A stretch of 64,000 bases of DNA from Sulfurirhabdus autotrophica (GCF_004346685.1 NZ_SMCO01000018.1:1-64000); one strand, 5' to 3'; counted from the first letter of the stretch, positions 18,619 to 28,024 are shown. Numbers and translations are program-made. The notes: generated by a model not told the origin, from the letters alone.

Positions 18619-20286
18619 CTAACTCATTAACGGCTTATAACGAATACGTTTAGGTTTTGCGCCTTCCTCACCCAGACGTTTCTTTTTATCCGCTTCGTAT
18701 TCCTGATAGTTTCCGTTAAAGAAAACCCATTGTGAGTCACCTTCGCACGCCAGTATATGTGTGGCAATACGGTCAAGAAACCAGCGGTCGTGGGAAATGA
18801 CCAGCACGCAACCGGCGAATTCCAGTAACGCATCTTCCAGTGCACGTAAGGTTTCCACGTCCAGATCGTTGGATGGTTCATCCAGCAGCAACACATTACC
18901 GCCCGCGATCAGGGTTTTGGCCAAATGCAGACGGCCGCGCTCACCACCAGAAAGATTGCTGACTATTTTTTGCTGGTCTGAGCCTTTGAAGTTGAAGCGG
19001 CCCAGATAGGCGCGAGCAGGTGTTTCATATCTGCCTACCGTGAGGATGTCTGATCCATTGGAGATTTCTTCGAACACGGTCTTGTTGCCACCGAGGGCAT
19101 CGCGGGATTGGTCTACGTGGGCAATTTTAACGGTAGGCCCAATTTTGACTTCGCCGGAATCCGGTTGTTCTTGACCTGTGATCATGCGAAAGAGTGTGGA
19201 CTTACCTGCGCCGTTCGGGCCGATAATGCCGACAATGGCCCCTGCTGGAATTTGAAAGCTGAGATTGTCGATCAGCAATCGGTCACCAAAGGATTTGGAA
19301 ACGCCGTCAAACTCAATCACGTTGTCACCTAAACGCTCTGCTACAGGGATAAAAATCTCCTGAGTTTCATTGCGTTTTTGGTATTCTTGCGAGTTCAGTT
19401 CTTCAAAGCGCGCTAAACGCGCTTTGCTCTTAGCCTGGCGGCCTTTAGGGTTTTGACGAACCCATTCCAGTTCTTTGTGCAGTGCTTTCTGGCGGGCGGA
19501 TTCAGTGGACTCTTCTTGCTTAAGGCGTTCTTCTTTCTGCTCTAACCATGAAGAGTAATTGCCTTTCCAGGGAATACCGTGGCCACGGTCAAGTTCCAGA
19601 ATCCATTCTGCTGCGTTATCCAGGAAGTAGCGGTCGTGGGTGACGGCAACCACTGTGCCAGGAAAGCGGGTGAGGAATTGCTCCAGCCAGTCGACGCTTT
19701 CAGCATCCAGGTGGTTAGTGGGTTCGTCCAGCAGCAGCATGTCTGGTTTTGATAGTAGCAGTCTGCATAATGCAACACGGCGCTTTTCACCGCCTGAGAG
19801 ATTGCCGATTTTGGCTTCCCAGGGGGGCAGGCGCAATGCATCGGCAGCGATTTCCAGTTGCTGGTCGGCGCTGTGGCCATCAGAGGCAGAAATAATGGCT
19901 TCCAGGCGTGCTTGCTCCGTGGCAAGTGCGTCAAAATCTGCATCAGGTTCGGCATAGGCAGCGTAGACAGCTTCCAGCTTTTTCTGGGCTTCGAATACTT
20001 CACCTAGTCCTTGCTCTACAGACTCACGAACGGTCTGTTCCGGGTCAAGTTGCGGTTCCTGGGGTAAGTAGCCGATGGAGAGATTAGGCATCGGCGTTGC
20101 TTCGCCAATAATATCTTTATCCAATCCCGCCATGATTTTGAGCACGCTGGATTTACCCGAACCGTTCAGACCTAAAACGCCGATTTTTGCGCCCGGGAAA
20201 AAACTGAGAGAAATATCTTTAAGAATCTGGCGCTTGGGCGGAACGATTTTGCCCACGCGGTTCATTGTAAATACGTATTGAGCCAT
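18619..20286 (-). CDS. ettA: Energy-dependent translational throttle protein EttA (ABC-F ATPase)
   Basis: A 555-residue cytosolic ABC-F protein that binds the ribosomal E site and couples early elongation to ATP/ADP level. Two ATPase domains are complete: Walker A GLNGSGKSS (39-47) with LSGGEKRR and LLLLDEPTNHLDAES; then GPNGAGKST with LSGGERGRLHLAK and LLLDEPSNDLD. Between them lies the charged linker that includes QNPKGRQAKSKARLARFEEL, typical of EttA. Length matches the E. coli protein. Its last 200 bp are duplicated, in decayed form, left of the secretion locus, so this 3' end may be the junction at which that locus was acquired. Confidence 0.95.
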   Translation of the reverse strand: MAQYVFTMNRVGKIVPPKRQILKDISLSFFPGAKIGVLGLNGSGKSSVLKIMAGLDKDIIGEATPMPNLSIGYLPQEPQLDPEQTVRESVEQGLGEVFEAQKKLEAVYAAYAEPDADFDALATEQARLEAIISASDGHSADQQLEIAADALRLPPWEAKIGNLSGGEKRRVALCRLLLSKPDMLLLDEPTNHLDAESVDWLEQFLTRFPGTVVAVTHDRYFLDNAAEWILELDRGHGIPWKGNYSSWLEQKEERLKQEESTESARQKALHKELEWVRQNPKGRQAKSKARLARFEELNSQEYQKRNETQEIFIPVAERLGDNVIEFDGVSKSFGDRLLIDNLSFQIPAGAIVGIIGPNGAGKSTLFRMITGQEQPDSGEVKIGPTVKIAHVDQSRDALGGNKTVFEEISNGSDILTVGRYETPARAYLGRFNFKGSDQQKIVSNLSGGERGRLHLAKTLIAGGNVLLLDEPSNDLDVETLRALEDALLEFAGCVLVISHDRWFLDRIATHILACEGDSQWVFFNGNYQEYEADKKKRLGEEGAKPKRIRYKPLMS

Positions 20287-20423
20287 GTTGTCTATTCAGT
20301 GCATTGGGAAGTGTATAAGCTTAACCTATGCAGCTGAGTTTTGGGAGATGAAAATTTGAATTAAAGCGTGTGCCTTCGGCAAAGGTTACTCAGGTTCCAA
20401 TCACAATATGTTCGATTGCGATA

Positions 20424-20897
20424 TCAAGCAGGAATTTTGTCACCTACTTTCGCTTGTGCATACCATGCATTCAGTTTTTCCGCATCGAGGCCTTCATCTT
20501 GACTACTCCAGGGAGCATAGTCTGATTCGGAAACGGGCGTATAAGGGCCATGCTTTACTTCAAAAATAATGCCACCTTTGTCCAGCGATAGTACGGCATG
20601 CCAGGTGCCAGCCGGATTTTCCAGTACGCTACTATCTTCACCTAAAACCGTTCTATCGGTTACTGTGCCGGATTCATCGAAATACAGGACCACAAAACGT
20701 CCGCGCAATGGATAAAGCATTTCCCATGTGTGGGGATGTCGGTGGGGGCGAACAAATGTGTCCGGCTCCATGGCAATGGCCAAACGCTGTATGGGGTCGC
20801 TTAACTCGCTGTGCAAGTTGTAATTGGCGCGTCTGCGCGGTGATTGTTGCGCTTGCAGGCTGAGTGTGTCCAGCGTGCTATTTGAAAGCTGTTTCAA
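20424..20897 (-). CDS. WbuC family cupin protein
   Basis: A 157-residue single cupin domain resembling WbuC, a protein often encoded near O-antigen or sugar genes. The metal-site region is PHRHPHTWEMLYPLRGRF (His-rich first cupin motif with Glu). The second motif includes ENPAGTWHAVLSLDKGGIIFEVKHGPY. The family is structurally a cupin metalloprotein of unresolved function. No sugar-biosynthesis genes are adjacent here. It ends 137 bp upstream of the ettA start on the same strand. Confidence 0.85.
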   Translation of the reverse strand: MKQLSNSTLDTLSLQAQQSPRRRANYNLHSELSDPIQRLAIAMEPDTFVRPHRHPHTWEMLYPLRGRFVVLYFDESGTVTDRTVLGEDSSVLENPAGTWHAVLSLDKGGIIFEVKHGPYTPVSESDYAPWSSQDEGLDAEKLNAWYAQAKVGDKIPA

Positions 20898-20945
20898 GTT
20901 TGGACTCCGTGAGATTCAGCCTGTTCAGGCATGGAAGAAAATGGC

Positions 20946-21449
20946 TTATGCCAGCCAGTGCCGCTTTGGTTTGCTCAAGAAAATGTAAACTGCTATACCG
21001 ATCAAGATAGTAAAGCAAACAATCGACCATTCCGGAATATTGAGCGATAAAAATCGCCAGGTGACACTGGTGCAGTCGCCGTTGGCTTCAAACATGCTTG
21101 GCCACCATTGGGCAATAGGCAGAGAATTGAGAAACTTTTCTTCCGGGCCGATGCCGCATTCGGCCAGTTCAGGATGCCGGATAGCCCATGTGTGATGGAT
21201 GGCAACAGCCACCCCAGACAAAGAAAATAATGCCACAAAGGCGCTGTATATACGCTGACCAAATATTTTCGGCCGGTGAATAAACGCCAGTAAAGCGGTT
21301 AATCCGGCAAGCCAGTAAGCAATGCGTTGTGCGACACAAAGCGGGCAAGGTAAAAGGTGCTGGCCTATTTGTAAATAGAGGGCGAAACTGATCAGGCTGG
21401 CACAGGCGAGAAAAATTAACAGAAAAAGGAACCGTACTTCATGCTTCAT
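20946..21449 (-). CDS. dsbB: Disulfide bond formation protein B
   Basis: A 167-residue inner-membrane quinone reductase that reoxidises DsbA. Four transmembrane segments are visible (about residues 6-25, 42-57, 66-84 and 140-160). The quinone-linked pair is C35-x-x-C38 in LLPCPLCVAQR, the conserved Arg after it is present, and the second periplasmic pair is C98 (ECGIG) and C126 (GDCTS). The frame is open 70 codons further upstream, but that extension is unlike the family; ATG 21449 places the first helix correctly. No dsbA is adjacent. Confidence 0.93.
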   Translation of the reverse strand: MKHEVRFLFLLIFLACASLISFALYLQIGQHLLPCPLCVAQRIAYWLAGLTALLAFIHRPKIFGQRIYSAFVALFSLSGVAVAIHHTWAIRHPELAECGIGPEEKFLNSLPIAQWWPSMFEANGDCTSVTWRFLSLNIPEWSIVCFTILIGIAVYIFLSKPKRHWLA

Positions 21450-21690
21450 AAAATCATTCCATGATGAATTCAAAGGGAGCCATGATTGTTGTGATATCCA
21501 GTAAAATGAATGCTGGCAATGCTCCAGAAATGGCAGGTTATTATAGTTGTCTTTACAGATAACCACGATATCATAAATTATATTTGCTGATGACAGGCTT
21601 CTTTTGCTCAGATAACAGATTGAACGATTAGTTCGCACAATATAATGTAGGCAAGTCAATAATGTCTTTCATTCACACAAAGTGGGTTAA

Positions 21691-22779
21691 ATGAAAAACG
21701 AGAAACAGCAGTTAAACGCACCCAGTAAAATCACTGGCGAAGTTTCACCGGTAAAAACTATAGAGCATGAATTGTCTGGCGCCCGGTTTATTACCCTCGC
21801 TCATGGAAATGGGGGGCGGTTCATGCGCGAACTGATCGACGGTTTGTTTGCCCGGCATCTTGCTAATCCCTTACTGAATACCCAAACCGATGCTTCCCTA
21901 CTACCTGAAATAGCGGGGGATATCATGGTGACGACAGATGGCTTTACCGTTCAGCCTCTGGAGTTTCCTGGTGGCACCATTGGTTCTCTGGCAGTGCATG
22001 GCACAGTGAATGACCTGGCTGTGTCCGGCGCTAAGCCTTTGTATTTGACGTTGAATGCGTTTATCGAAGAAGGGTTGGAAATAGCACAACTGGATCGGAT
22101 TGTAGCAAGCCTTGCATCTGCTGCAACAGAAGCCGGTGTATGTGTAGTGGCAGGAGACACCAAAGTGCTGCCACGTGGTGAAGGGGGTGGTTTGTATCTG
22201 GCAACCACAGGGGTGGGGGTGAAATCAACAGGATTGCAACTGGGGATGGGGCAAATTCAGGAAGGAGATGCCATTCTGGTGAGCGGGCCGGTAGGGGATC
22301 ATGGTATCGCAGTGATGCTGGCAAGAGAGCAGTTTGGTTTGCGCGGTGACTTATTGTCAGATTCGGCCAGCGTCATTTCTTTGACGCAGTCCTTATTGGG
22401 GTTGAAGGGGCTGCGTTTCATGCGTGACCCTACACGAGGCGGGTTGGCGACCGTTGCACATGAAATTAGCCGCGCTACTGGTATGAGTGTGCACCTTAAT
22501 GAAACAGCGATTCCCGTGCGAGACCCGGTGAGATCAGTTTGCGATATGCTGGGTTATGACCCTTACTATCTGGCGTGCGAAGGACGGGTGGTGGCGGTGG
22601 TGGACAAAGAACAAATGGCGGAAGCACTTGCATTATGGAGAGCGTTGCCAGAGGGGCGTGAATCTAGCGCCATTGGATATGTTTTGGGAGATGTTTCTCA
22701 TGTGATCTTGCACACTGAACTGGGAGGAGAAAGGCTGCTGGAAGAACTGGAGGATGACCCGTTGCCACGAATCTGTTAA
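21691..22779 (+). CDS. hypE: Hydrogenase maturation protein HypE
   Basis: A 362-residue AIR-synthase-fold protein. With HypF it forms the thiocyanate on its C-terminal cysteine that becomes the cyanide ligands of [NiFe] hydrogenases. Visible are the N-terminal LAHGNGGRFM, TTDGFTVQPLEFPGG, GTVNDLAVSGAKP, VAGDTKVLPRG, FMRDPTRGGLATV and the essential C-terminal PRIC ending in cysteine. An extra 30 residues precede the usual family start; a weak ribosome-binding site leaves the start uncertain. It is isolated: no hypA-D, hypF or hydrogenase genes lie within the window. Confidence 0.93.
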   Translation: MKNEKQQLNAPSKITGEVSPVKTIEHELSGARFITLAHGNGGRFMRELIDGLFARHLANPLLNTQTDASLLPEIAGDIMVTTDGFTVQPLEFPGGTIGSLAVHGTVNDLAVSGAKPLYLTLNAFIEEGLEIAQLDRIVASLASAATEAGVCVVAGDTKVLPRGEGGGLYLATTGVGVKSTGLQLGMGQIQEGDAILVSGPVGDHGIAVMLAREQFGLRGDLLSDSASVISLTQSLLGLKGLRFMRDPTRGGLATVAHEISRATGMSVHLNETAIPVRDPVRSVCDMLGYDPYYLACEGRVVAVVDKEQMAEALALWRALPEGRESSAIGYVLGDVSHVILHTELGGERLLEELEDDPLPRIC

Positions 22780-23043
22780 AAATATAGAGCAGTATTTCAG
22801 ATTGTCAGAAATTATTTTTAGTTTGATATGGCGCTTGAACCCCCTGATTTTCCTTGCTTTTGCTAATTATTTGCTTGCACAAAGCATGCTGACTAAAATT
22901 TAATGTAAAGAAACTTCTAAAGTTTTTCTTCTATCTTCCGATTTTTATTGTATAAAATGGTTATAATTATTTTGAATTGCAGGTAAACGTTTTATGGGGC
23001 GAAACGTTAACTTGGCAAATAATGTGCGAAAAACGGAGATGGT

Positions 23044-24072
23044 ATGCGGAAAATTTTGATGGCAGGAGCGATGCTTGCAGCTTCGCTGACACTTACAACT
23101 TTTAGTGTTTCACTGTTTGCTGCAGATTCAGGTTCTGTATCTAAAACAAAATCATCCAAGTCAGTCGCCAAAAAATCCAGAGTAAAAAAAGCAATACCAA
23201 GTACCCACGCTTCAAATAAACGGTCTTCCAGGCATCACGCTAAAAACTTAGGTAACGCGGAACTGGATGTTGGGAACGGGCCGCTGAAGCTGGCCTCTTC
23301 TGCTGCGATGGTTTTTGATGAAAACAACGACAAACCGCTTTTTGCTAAAAATGCGACGACTATGCAGCCCATTGCTTCCATCACCAAATTAATGACAGCC
23401 ATGGTTGTGCTGGACGCGCAACTGCCTATGGATGAATATCTCACTGTTGAAAATGCGGATGTGGATACACTGCGTAATTCAGGCTCCAGGCTTGGAGTGG
23501 GAACTGTATTAACGCGAACTGAAATGTTGCGGCTTGCGTTGATGTCTTCTGAAAATCGTGCTGCTTCGGCATTGGGGCGTACTTACCCTGGCGGAATCAA
23601 TGCATTTGTTGCCGCCATGAATCGCAAAGCGGCTTCATTAGGGATGCTTCACAGTCGGTTTGTCGACTCTTCTGGCTTGCATAGTGAAAATGTCTCTACT
23701 GCCGAAGACCTGGTCAAGATGGTGACGGCAGGTTATCGTTATGACCTGATCCGTGAATACACCACGACTTCCAATTATGGTGTGGAACTAAGCAATTCGG
23801 GACGCAATCTGGAATTCAATAATACCAACGCCCTTGTGAAAAACAAAAGCAAGGATTGGGATATTGGTTTAAGTAAGACAGGCTATATTTCTGAAGCGGG
23901 CCGTTGTCTGGTGATGCACGTGAATATCTCGAACCGCCCAATGGTGATTGTATTGCTGGATTCCGTCGGAAAGTTCACTCGTATTGGCGATGCCAATCGT
24001 ATCAAGAAATGGGTTGAAAACAATCGAAGCGGAAGTGTAGCCGCATCACGCAAATCCTCTAATGATGTCTGA
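23044..24072 (+). CDS. pbpG: D-alanyl-D-alanine endopeptidase (penicillin-binding protein 7 type)
   Basis: A 342-residue periplasmic serine peptidase (MEROPS S11 type) that cleaves D-Ala-mDAP cross-links in peptidoglycan. It has a signal peptide (residues 1-26, ending SLFAA), then a Lys/Ser-rich basic linker (30-70) before the catalytic domain. Active-site motifs are intact: SITK (S112 nucleophile, K115), SEN (169-171) and KTG (278-280). The basic linker is longer than in E. coli PBP7. It is a single gene after a 264-bp AT-rich intergenic region and is convergent with the IclR regulator. Confidence 0.92.
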   Translation: MRKILMAGAMLAASLTLTTFSVSLFAADSGSVSKTKSSKSVAKKSRVKKAIPSTHASNKRSSRHHAKNLGNAELDVGNGPLKLASSAAMVFDENNDKPLFAKNATTMQPIASITKLMTAMVVLDAQLPMDEYLTVENADVDTLRNSGSRLGVGTVLTRTEMLRLALMSSENRAASALGRTYPGGINAFVAAMNRKAASLGMLHSRFVDSSGLHSENVSTAEDLVKMVTAGYRYDLIREYTTTSNYGVELSNSGRNLEFNNTNALVKNKSKDWDIGLSKTGYISEAGRCLVMHVNISNRPMVIVLLDSVGKFTRIGDANRIKKWVENNRSGSVAASRKSSNDV

Positions 24073-24099
24073 TATTTTTATTGGGGTGAAGCAGCTGCT

Positions 24100-24864
24100 T
24101 TAGTAGCGGCACCCCATCGTTCTGGAAATCTCGTCGGCTGCTTGTTTTACCCTGGTGGCCCATTTCTTGTTTAATCTATCAGTTGGGGCAGAAACAGACA
24201 GCCCTGCTATGATGTGGTGGTCCGCATCGTAGATGCCAGCACCAATACAACACACCCCTTTTTCTGCTTCTTCATCATCAAACGCATACCCCTGTTTTTT
24301 AGCTTGCTGAACTGCTTTGCACAAACGTTCAAAATCTGTAATGGTATGATTTGTATAGGCAGGTAGCCCTGTACGATTTGCATATTCTTCGCAGGCGTGC
24401 GGCCCTTCCTCAGCTAAAAATATCTTGCCTACTGCCGTAATGTGGATAGGTGCGCGTGCGCCAACCAGTTGCACTACCCGCATCATGGATCGTTCAGTAG
24501 ATGTGCGTTCGACATAAACTACTTCATCGCCCTGACGTAGTATTAAATTGACTGTTTCACCTAGTTCTGCATTGAGAGCCTGCATGAAAGGCAGTGCGAT
24601 TTTGCGAATGTTGATACGGGATTTAACCAGATCACCCAGCGCCAGCAACTTGATACCCAGGCAATAGGTGCCCGGTTCGATACGGTCTACAATATGCTTT
24701 TCAACCATGACATTGAGTATGCGATGCGCACTTGAAGGATGTAAGCCAGTTAAATGGGCGAGTTGCTTCAAGTTCATTGGGTCAGGATGATCGGCCAAAG
24801 CATCAAGCAAGTTCATCATGCGATCGATCACCTGGATGGAAGATTTGGATTCGGTGGCGCTCAA
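24100..24864 (-). CDS. IclR family transcriptional regulator
   Basis: A 254-residue regulator: N-terminal winged helix-turn-helix (about residues 10-70, with LKQLAHLTGLHPSSAHRIL as recognition region) and C-terminal IclR effector domain (about 80-250, including HITAVGKIFLAE and a ligand pocket with GVCCIGAGIYD). It is divergent from lutABC with 141 bp between starts and an inverted repeat midway, so it probably controls the lactate-utilisation genes and perhaps the transport genes behind them. The effector is unknown; organic acids are usual for the family. Confidence 0.93.
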   Translation of the reverse strand: MSATESKSSIQVIDRMMNLLDALADHPDPMNLKQLAHLTGLHPSSAHRILNVMVEKHIVDRIEPGTYCLGIKLLALGDLVKSRINIRKIALPFMQALNAELGETVNLILRQGDEVVYVERTSTERSMMRVVQLVGARAPIHITAVGKIFLAEEGPHACEEYANRTGLPAYTNHTITDFERLCKAVQQAKKQGYAFDDEEAEKGVCCIGAGIYDADHHIIAGLSVSAPTDRLNKKWATRVKQAADEISRTMGCRY

Positions 24865-24914
24865 GTTTGATGCCTCAGTAAAAAAGTGGTGAAGTTAATG
24901 TGGCTAGTTTATAT

Positions 24915-24945
24915 TGCATGTTATGAAATACAAGATCATCATGCA
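24915..24945. promoter_or_regulatory. Inverted repeat between iclR-type gene and lutA
   Basis: TGCATGTTATG (24915-24925) is mirrored by CATCATGCA (24937-24945), an interrupted imperfect palindrome centred about 66 bp from the regulator start and 76 bp from lutA. The position suits an operator for the divergent IclR-type protein (inference). Confidence 0.35.
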
Positions 24946-25005
24946 AAATAATGATGAAGTTAGTGATATTAGTCAACATGTAAAAAGCATTTATAGGTGA
25001 TCTAC

Positions 25006-25737
25006 ATGCGAGTCGGTTTGTTTGTAACCTGTCTGGTAGATTTGATGCGCCCTCGTATCGGATTTGCTGTATTGCAGTTGCTGGAATCTTCCGGGTATGA
25101 AGTTGTTGTGCCCGAATCGCAAACCTGTTGTGGTCAGCCAGGTTATAATTCTGGAGACACCTCGGCGATTAAAACCCTTGCTATGAAATTTATGCGTGAA
25201 TTTGAAGGGTGCGATTACATCGTTGTACCTTCAGGTTCTTGTGCCGGTATGATCAAAGTGCACTATCCTGAGTGCTTAAAAGCTGATCCTCAATTAGCAG
25301 AAAAGATGCAGGCAATCAGTGAACGTACCTTTGAACTGACAGATTTTTTGCTGAATGTTGCTAAACTTAAAGTGCTGCCTGGTGATTTCAAGGGAACCAT
25401 CACTTATCATGACTCTTGTTCAGGATTGCGTGAACTGGGTGTGCAAAGACAACCCCGAGAATTACTTGCCAAAATGCCTGACATACAACTAATTGAAATG
25501 CAGGAATCGACTACTTGCTGTGGCTTTGGTGGGACTTTTTCAGTGAAGTATGGCGAAATCTCAACCCGCATGGCAGATAACAAATGTCGCCATGCTGAAG
25601 AGACTGGAGCAGATGCTATCGTGGCTGGTGATCTTGGATGTTTATTAAATATTGAAGGTCGCCTGCGTCGGCGGGGTAATCTGCATACCAAGGTGTTTCA
25701 TATTGCTGAAATACTGGCAGGGGAGGACAAAAAATAG
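25006..25737 (+). CDS. lutA: LutA/YkgE-type lactate utilisation Fe-S protein
   Basis: A 243-residue cysteine-rich oxidoreductase subunit, the A component of the LutABC complex that oxidises L-lactate to pyruvate. It carries two CCG domains: QTCCGQPGYNSG (CCG 41-43) and STTCCGFGGTFSV, plus the matching single cysteines in SGSCAGM and DSCSGL. ATG 25006 was chosen over an in-frame GTG at 24997 because AGGTGA lies 5 nt before it. Its stop overlaps the lutB start (TAGTG). It is the first gene of the operon divergent from the IclR regulator. Confidence 0.93.
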   Translation: MRVGLFVTCLVDLMRPRIGFAVLQLLESSGYEVVVPESQTCCGQPGYNSGDTSAIKTLAMKFMREFEGCDYIVVPSGSCAGMIKVHYPECLKADPQLAEKMQAISERTFELTDFLLNVAKLKVLPGDFKGTITYHDSCSGLRELGVQRQPRELLAKMPDIQLIEMQESTTCCGFGGTFSVKYGEISTRMADNKCRHAEETGADAIVAGDLGCLLNIEGRLRRRGNLHTKVFHIAEILAGEDKK

Positions 25738-27140
25738 TGCAAGTGGCTTCCATTCATTTTAAACGTAAAGCGTCTGAAAACCTTGGAAATGAAAAGCTTC
25801 AGAGCGCGTTGATGCGTTTGCAGGAGCGTTTTGTAGATGCGCGGACAGCAGCAATCACGGATCTGGATGACTTTGAAGCAACGCGCGATGCAGCCCAGAA
25901 AATTCGTGATCGTGTACTGAATAATCTGGATGGCTGGTTATTGTATTTTGAGCGGGAAGCGATTTCCCGTGGTGCTGTCGTTCATTGGGCCGAAACGGCA
26001 GAAGATGTCAATCGGATTGTCATCGACATTGCGCGCCAGCATGGCGTGAAAAAAGTAGCAAAATCCAAATCCATGGTGAGCGAAGAATGCGGGCTGAATG
26101 ATGCGCTTGAAGGTGCGGGTATTCAGGTGCTGGAAACTGATCTGGGGGAGTATATTTTACAGCTTGCCCATGAGCCTCCTTCTCATATCGTAGCGCCCGT
26201 AGTCCATAAAACCAAGGAAGAAATCTCCGATCTGTTTGCAGAAAAACACCAGAAACCCCGAAAAACAGGTATTGCTGAACTGTGTCTGGAGGCACGGGAG
26301 GAATTGCGACCAGGCTTTCTTGCAGCTGATATGGGGATTTCAGGCGCCAATTTTCTGATTGCGGAGTCAGGTTCGGCGCTGATTGTGACCAATGAAGGCA
26401 ATGGCCGGCTGGTAACTACGCTCCCGCGTGTGCATGTGGCGATAACCGGTATAGAAAAAGTCGTGCCTACACTGGAAGATGTGAGTACCTTGATCAGGTT
26501 ATTGCCTCGTTCTGCCACGGGGCAATCCATCACCAATTATGTCTCAGTGCTGACCGGCCCTAAAGGCACTGAAGATCAAGATGGCCCTGAGCATTTTCAT
26601 ATTGTTCTGCTTGATAACGGCAGAAGCAGCCTGCTGGGTAGCGAAATGCAATCCATGCTACGCTGTATTCGCTGCGGTGCCTGTATGAATCATTGTCCTG
26701 TTTATCAGAATATTGGCGGTCATGCTTATGGTTGGGTGTACCCTGGTCCAATGGGGTCTATACTGACACCTACTTTTGTCGGGCTGGAAAATGCAATGGA
26801 CTTGCCGAACGCTTCTACACTTTGTGGTGCTTGCGGTGTAGTTTGCCCTGTTAAAATTCCTCTGCCGGATTTATTGCGCAAACTTCGAGAGAAGCAAGTT
26901 GAGCAAAAGTTACGGCCCAAGCGAGAGATGTTGGCATTGAGAGCGTGGAGCTGGATGGCGGGGCATCCGGTCTTCTATGCATTTGCTACACGTATTGCTG
27001 CCAGGCTGATGCACTGGATGGGCGGGCGTGAAGGCAGATTGCACTATCTGCCAGGAGCTGCAGGTTGGACAGATGGACGTGATATGTCCGTTCCGGAAGG
27101 GTCAACCTTTCGTGATCTTTATCGGAGGCGTAAATCATGA
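25737..27140 (+). CDS. lutB: LutB-type iron-sulfur lactate dehydrogenase subunit
   Basis: A 467-residue subunit with a DUF162/LUD domain in the N-terminal two-thirds (KSKSMVSEECGLNDALE, LAADMGISGANFLIAESGS). Two [4Fe-4S] ferredoxin-type motifs follow: CIRCGACMNHCPVYQ and CGACGVVCPVKIPLPDLL. A C-terminal tail (YLPGAAGWTDGRDMSVPEG) is typical of the family. The GTG start overlaps the lutA stop by one base, and the end overlaps lutC by four (ATGA), so translation is coupled throughout. The substrate is inferred to be L-lactate from family knowledge. Confidence 0.94.
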   Translation: MQVASIHFKRKASENLGNEKLQSALMRLQERFVDARTAAITDLDDFEATRDAAQKIRDRVLNNLDGWLLYFEREAISRGAVVHWAETAEDVNRIVIDIARQHGVKKVAKSKSMVSEECGLNDALEGAGIQVLETDLGEYILQLAHEPPSHIVAPVVHKTKEEISDLFAEKHQKPRKTGIAELCLEAREELRPGFLAADMGISGANFLIAESGSALIVTNEGNGRLVTTLPRVHVAITGIEKVVPTLEDVSTLIRLLPRSATGQSITNYVSVLTGPKGTEDQDGPEHFHIVLLDNGRSSLLGSEMQSMLRCIRCGACMNHCPVYQNIGGHAYGWVYPGPMGSILTPTFVGLENAMDLPNASTLCGACGVVCPVKIPLPDLLRKLREKQVEQKLRPKREMLALRAWSWMAGHPVFYAFATRIAARLMHWMGGREGRLHYLPGAAGWTDGRDMSVPEGSTFRDLYRRRKS

Positions 27141-27778
27141 ATGCGCGCGAGAGAATGCTTGCACGCTTAGCTGCTCACACCATGAATATCGCTGAAACTA
27201 TTGGTGATATGGACGCCTATATTGCCAGACATAATCGTGGACCGATACCGGCGATTGGGCGGGATTTGGTAGCGTGTTTCAGGGATCGGGCTGCCAAGCT
27301 GTCAAGTGATGTTACCACTGTTTCCAGTTTGCTTGAGGTGCCGACCACAGCAGCAGCTTACCTGCGAGAGCGCAATCTCCCCGTTGAAGCGGTTTGCTGG
27401 CCAGAACTCGAAACAATGGACTGGCGTACTGCCGGAATAACGGTTCAGGCCCGTTCTGCTATTGGCAGTGATCTGGTGGGCATCACAGGCGCGTTTTGCG
27501 GCATAGCAGAAACCGGTACATTGATGTTTTTATCTGGCGCTACTACGCCGGCAACTGTCAGTTTGCTACCGGAAACGCATATTGCAATATTGCCAGCGAG
27601 TCGGGTTGTGTCATCCATGGAAGATGCATGGGTGTTGCTACGAAAAGAGTTTGGTAAATTACCGAGAGCCGTCAATTTTGTGTCCGGCCCTTCCCGAACA
27701 GCGGATATTGAGCAGACCGTGACATTAGGGGCGCATGGTCCCTATCGAGTGTTTATAATTTTGACGTTGTCAGAGTGA
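27137..27778 (+). CDS. lutC: LutC-type lactate utilisation protein
   Basis: A 213-residue LUD-domain protein, third component of the LutABC complex. Conserved elements are GITGAFCGIAETGTLMFLSG, LPETHIAILPASRVV and the C-terminal FVSGPSRTADIEQTVTLGAHGPYRV. The start overlaps the lutB stop (ATGA). It ends the operon; the next gene follows after 246 bp with its own candidate promoter. Confidence 0.93.
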   Translation: MNARERMLARLAAHTMNIAETIGDMDAYIARHNRGPIPAIGRDLVACFRDRAAKLSSDVTTVSSLLEVPTTAAAYLRERNLPVEAVCWPELETMDWRTAGITVQARSAIGSDLVGITGAFCGIAETGTLMFLSGATTPATVSLLPETHIAILPASRVVSSMEDAWVLLRKEFGKLPRAVNFVSGPSRTADIEQTVTLGAHGPYRVFIILTLSE

Positions 27779-27870
27779 AATTTGCACCAATTTAGAATTT
27801 GTCTAAAATTAATATTAAAAATAATTATATAAATCAATAACATGATGTTGTATTTTTTATTTAATTATTG

Positions 27871-27899
27871 TTGAAACATCAAAAATTAAGGAGTAGTAT
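27871..27899 (+). promoter_or_regulatory. Candidate sigma-70 promoter of the ABC transporter operon
   Basis: TTGAAA (27871-27876, 5 of 6 to consensus) and TAGTAT (27894-27899, 4 of 6) are separated by exactly 17 bp. The site lies about 125 bp upstream of the substrate-binding protein start in an AT-rich gap. This is seen by eye only. Confidence 0.4.
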
Positions 27900-28024
27900 A
27901 TCTCACAAGGTAGCACCGGATTTCACAATGTAAAAAATATAATAATATCTTGGTGCCACGTTACATGGTCTTGCCATGTTGTCTTTTGTTCCATAATGTT
28001 AAAAATCACCAAAGGAGAAAGAGC

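Noticed and set aside
20946-21659. Longer 237-codon version of dsbB
   Set aside because: The 70-codon N-terminal extension is unlike DsbB and would displace the first membrane helix; ATG 21449 gives the normal 167-residue protein.
27950-28024. Upstream extension of the substrate-binding protein
   Set aside because: AAAGGAG and the signal peptide fix the start at 28025; the extension would bury the signal sequence.
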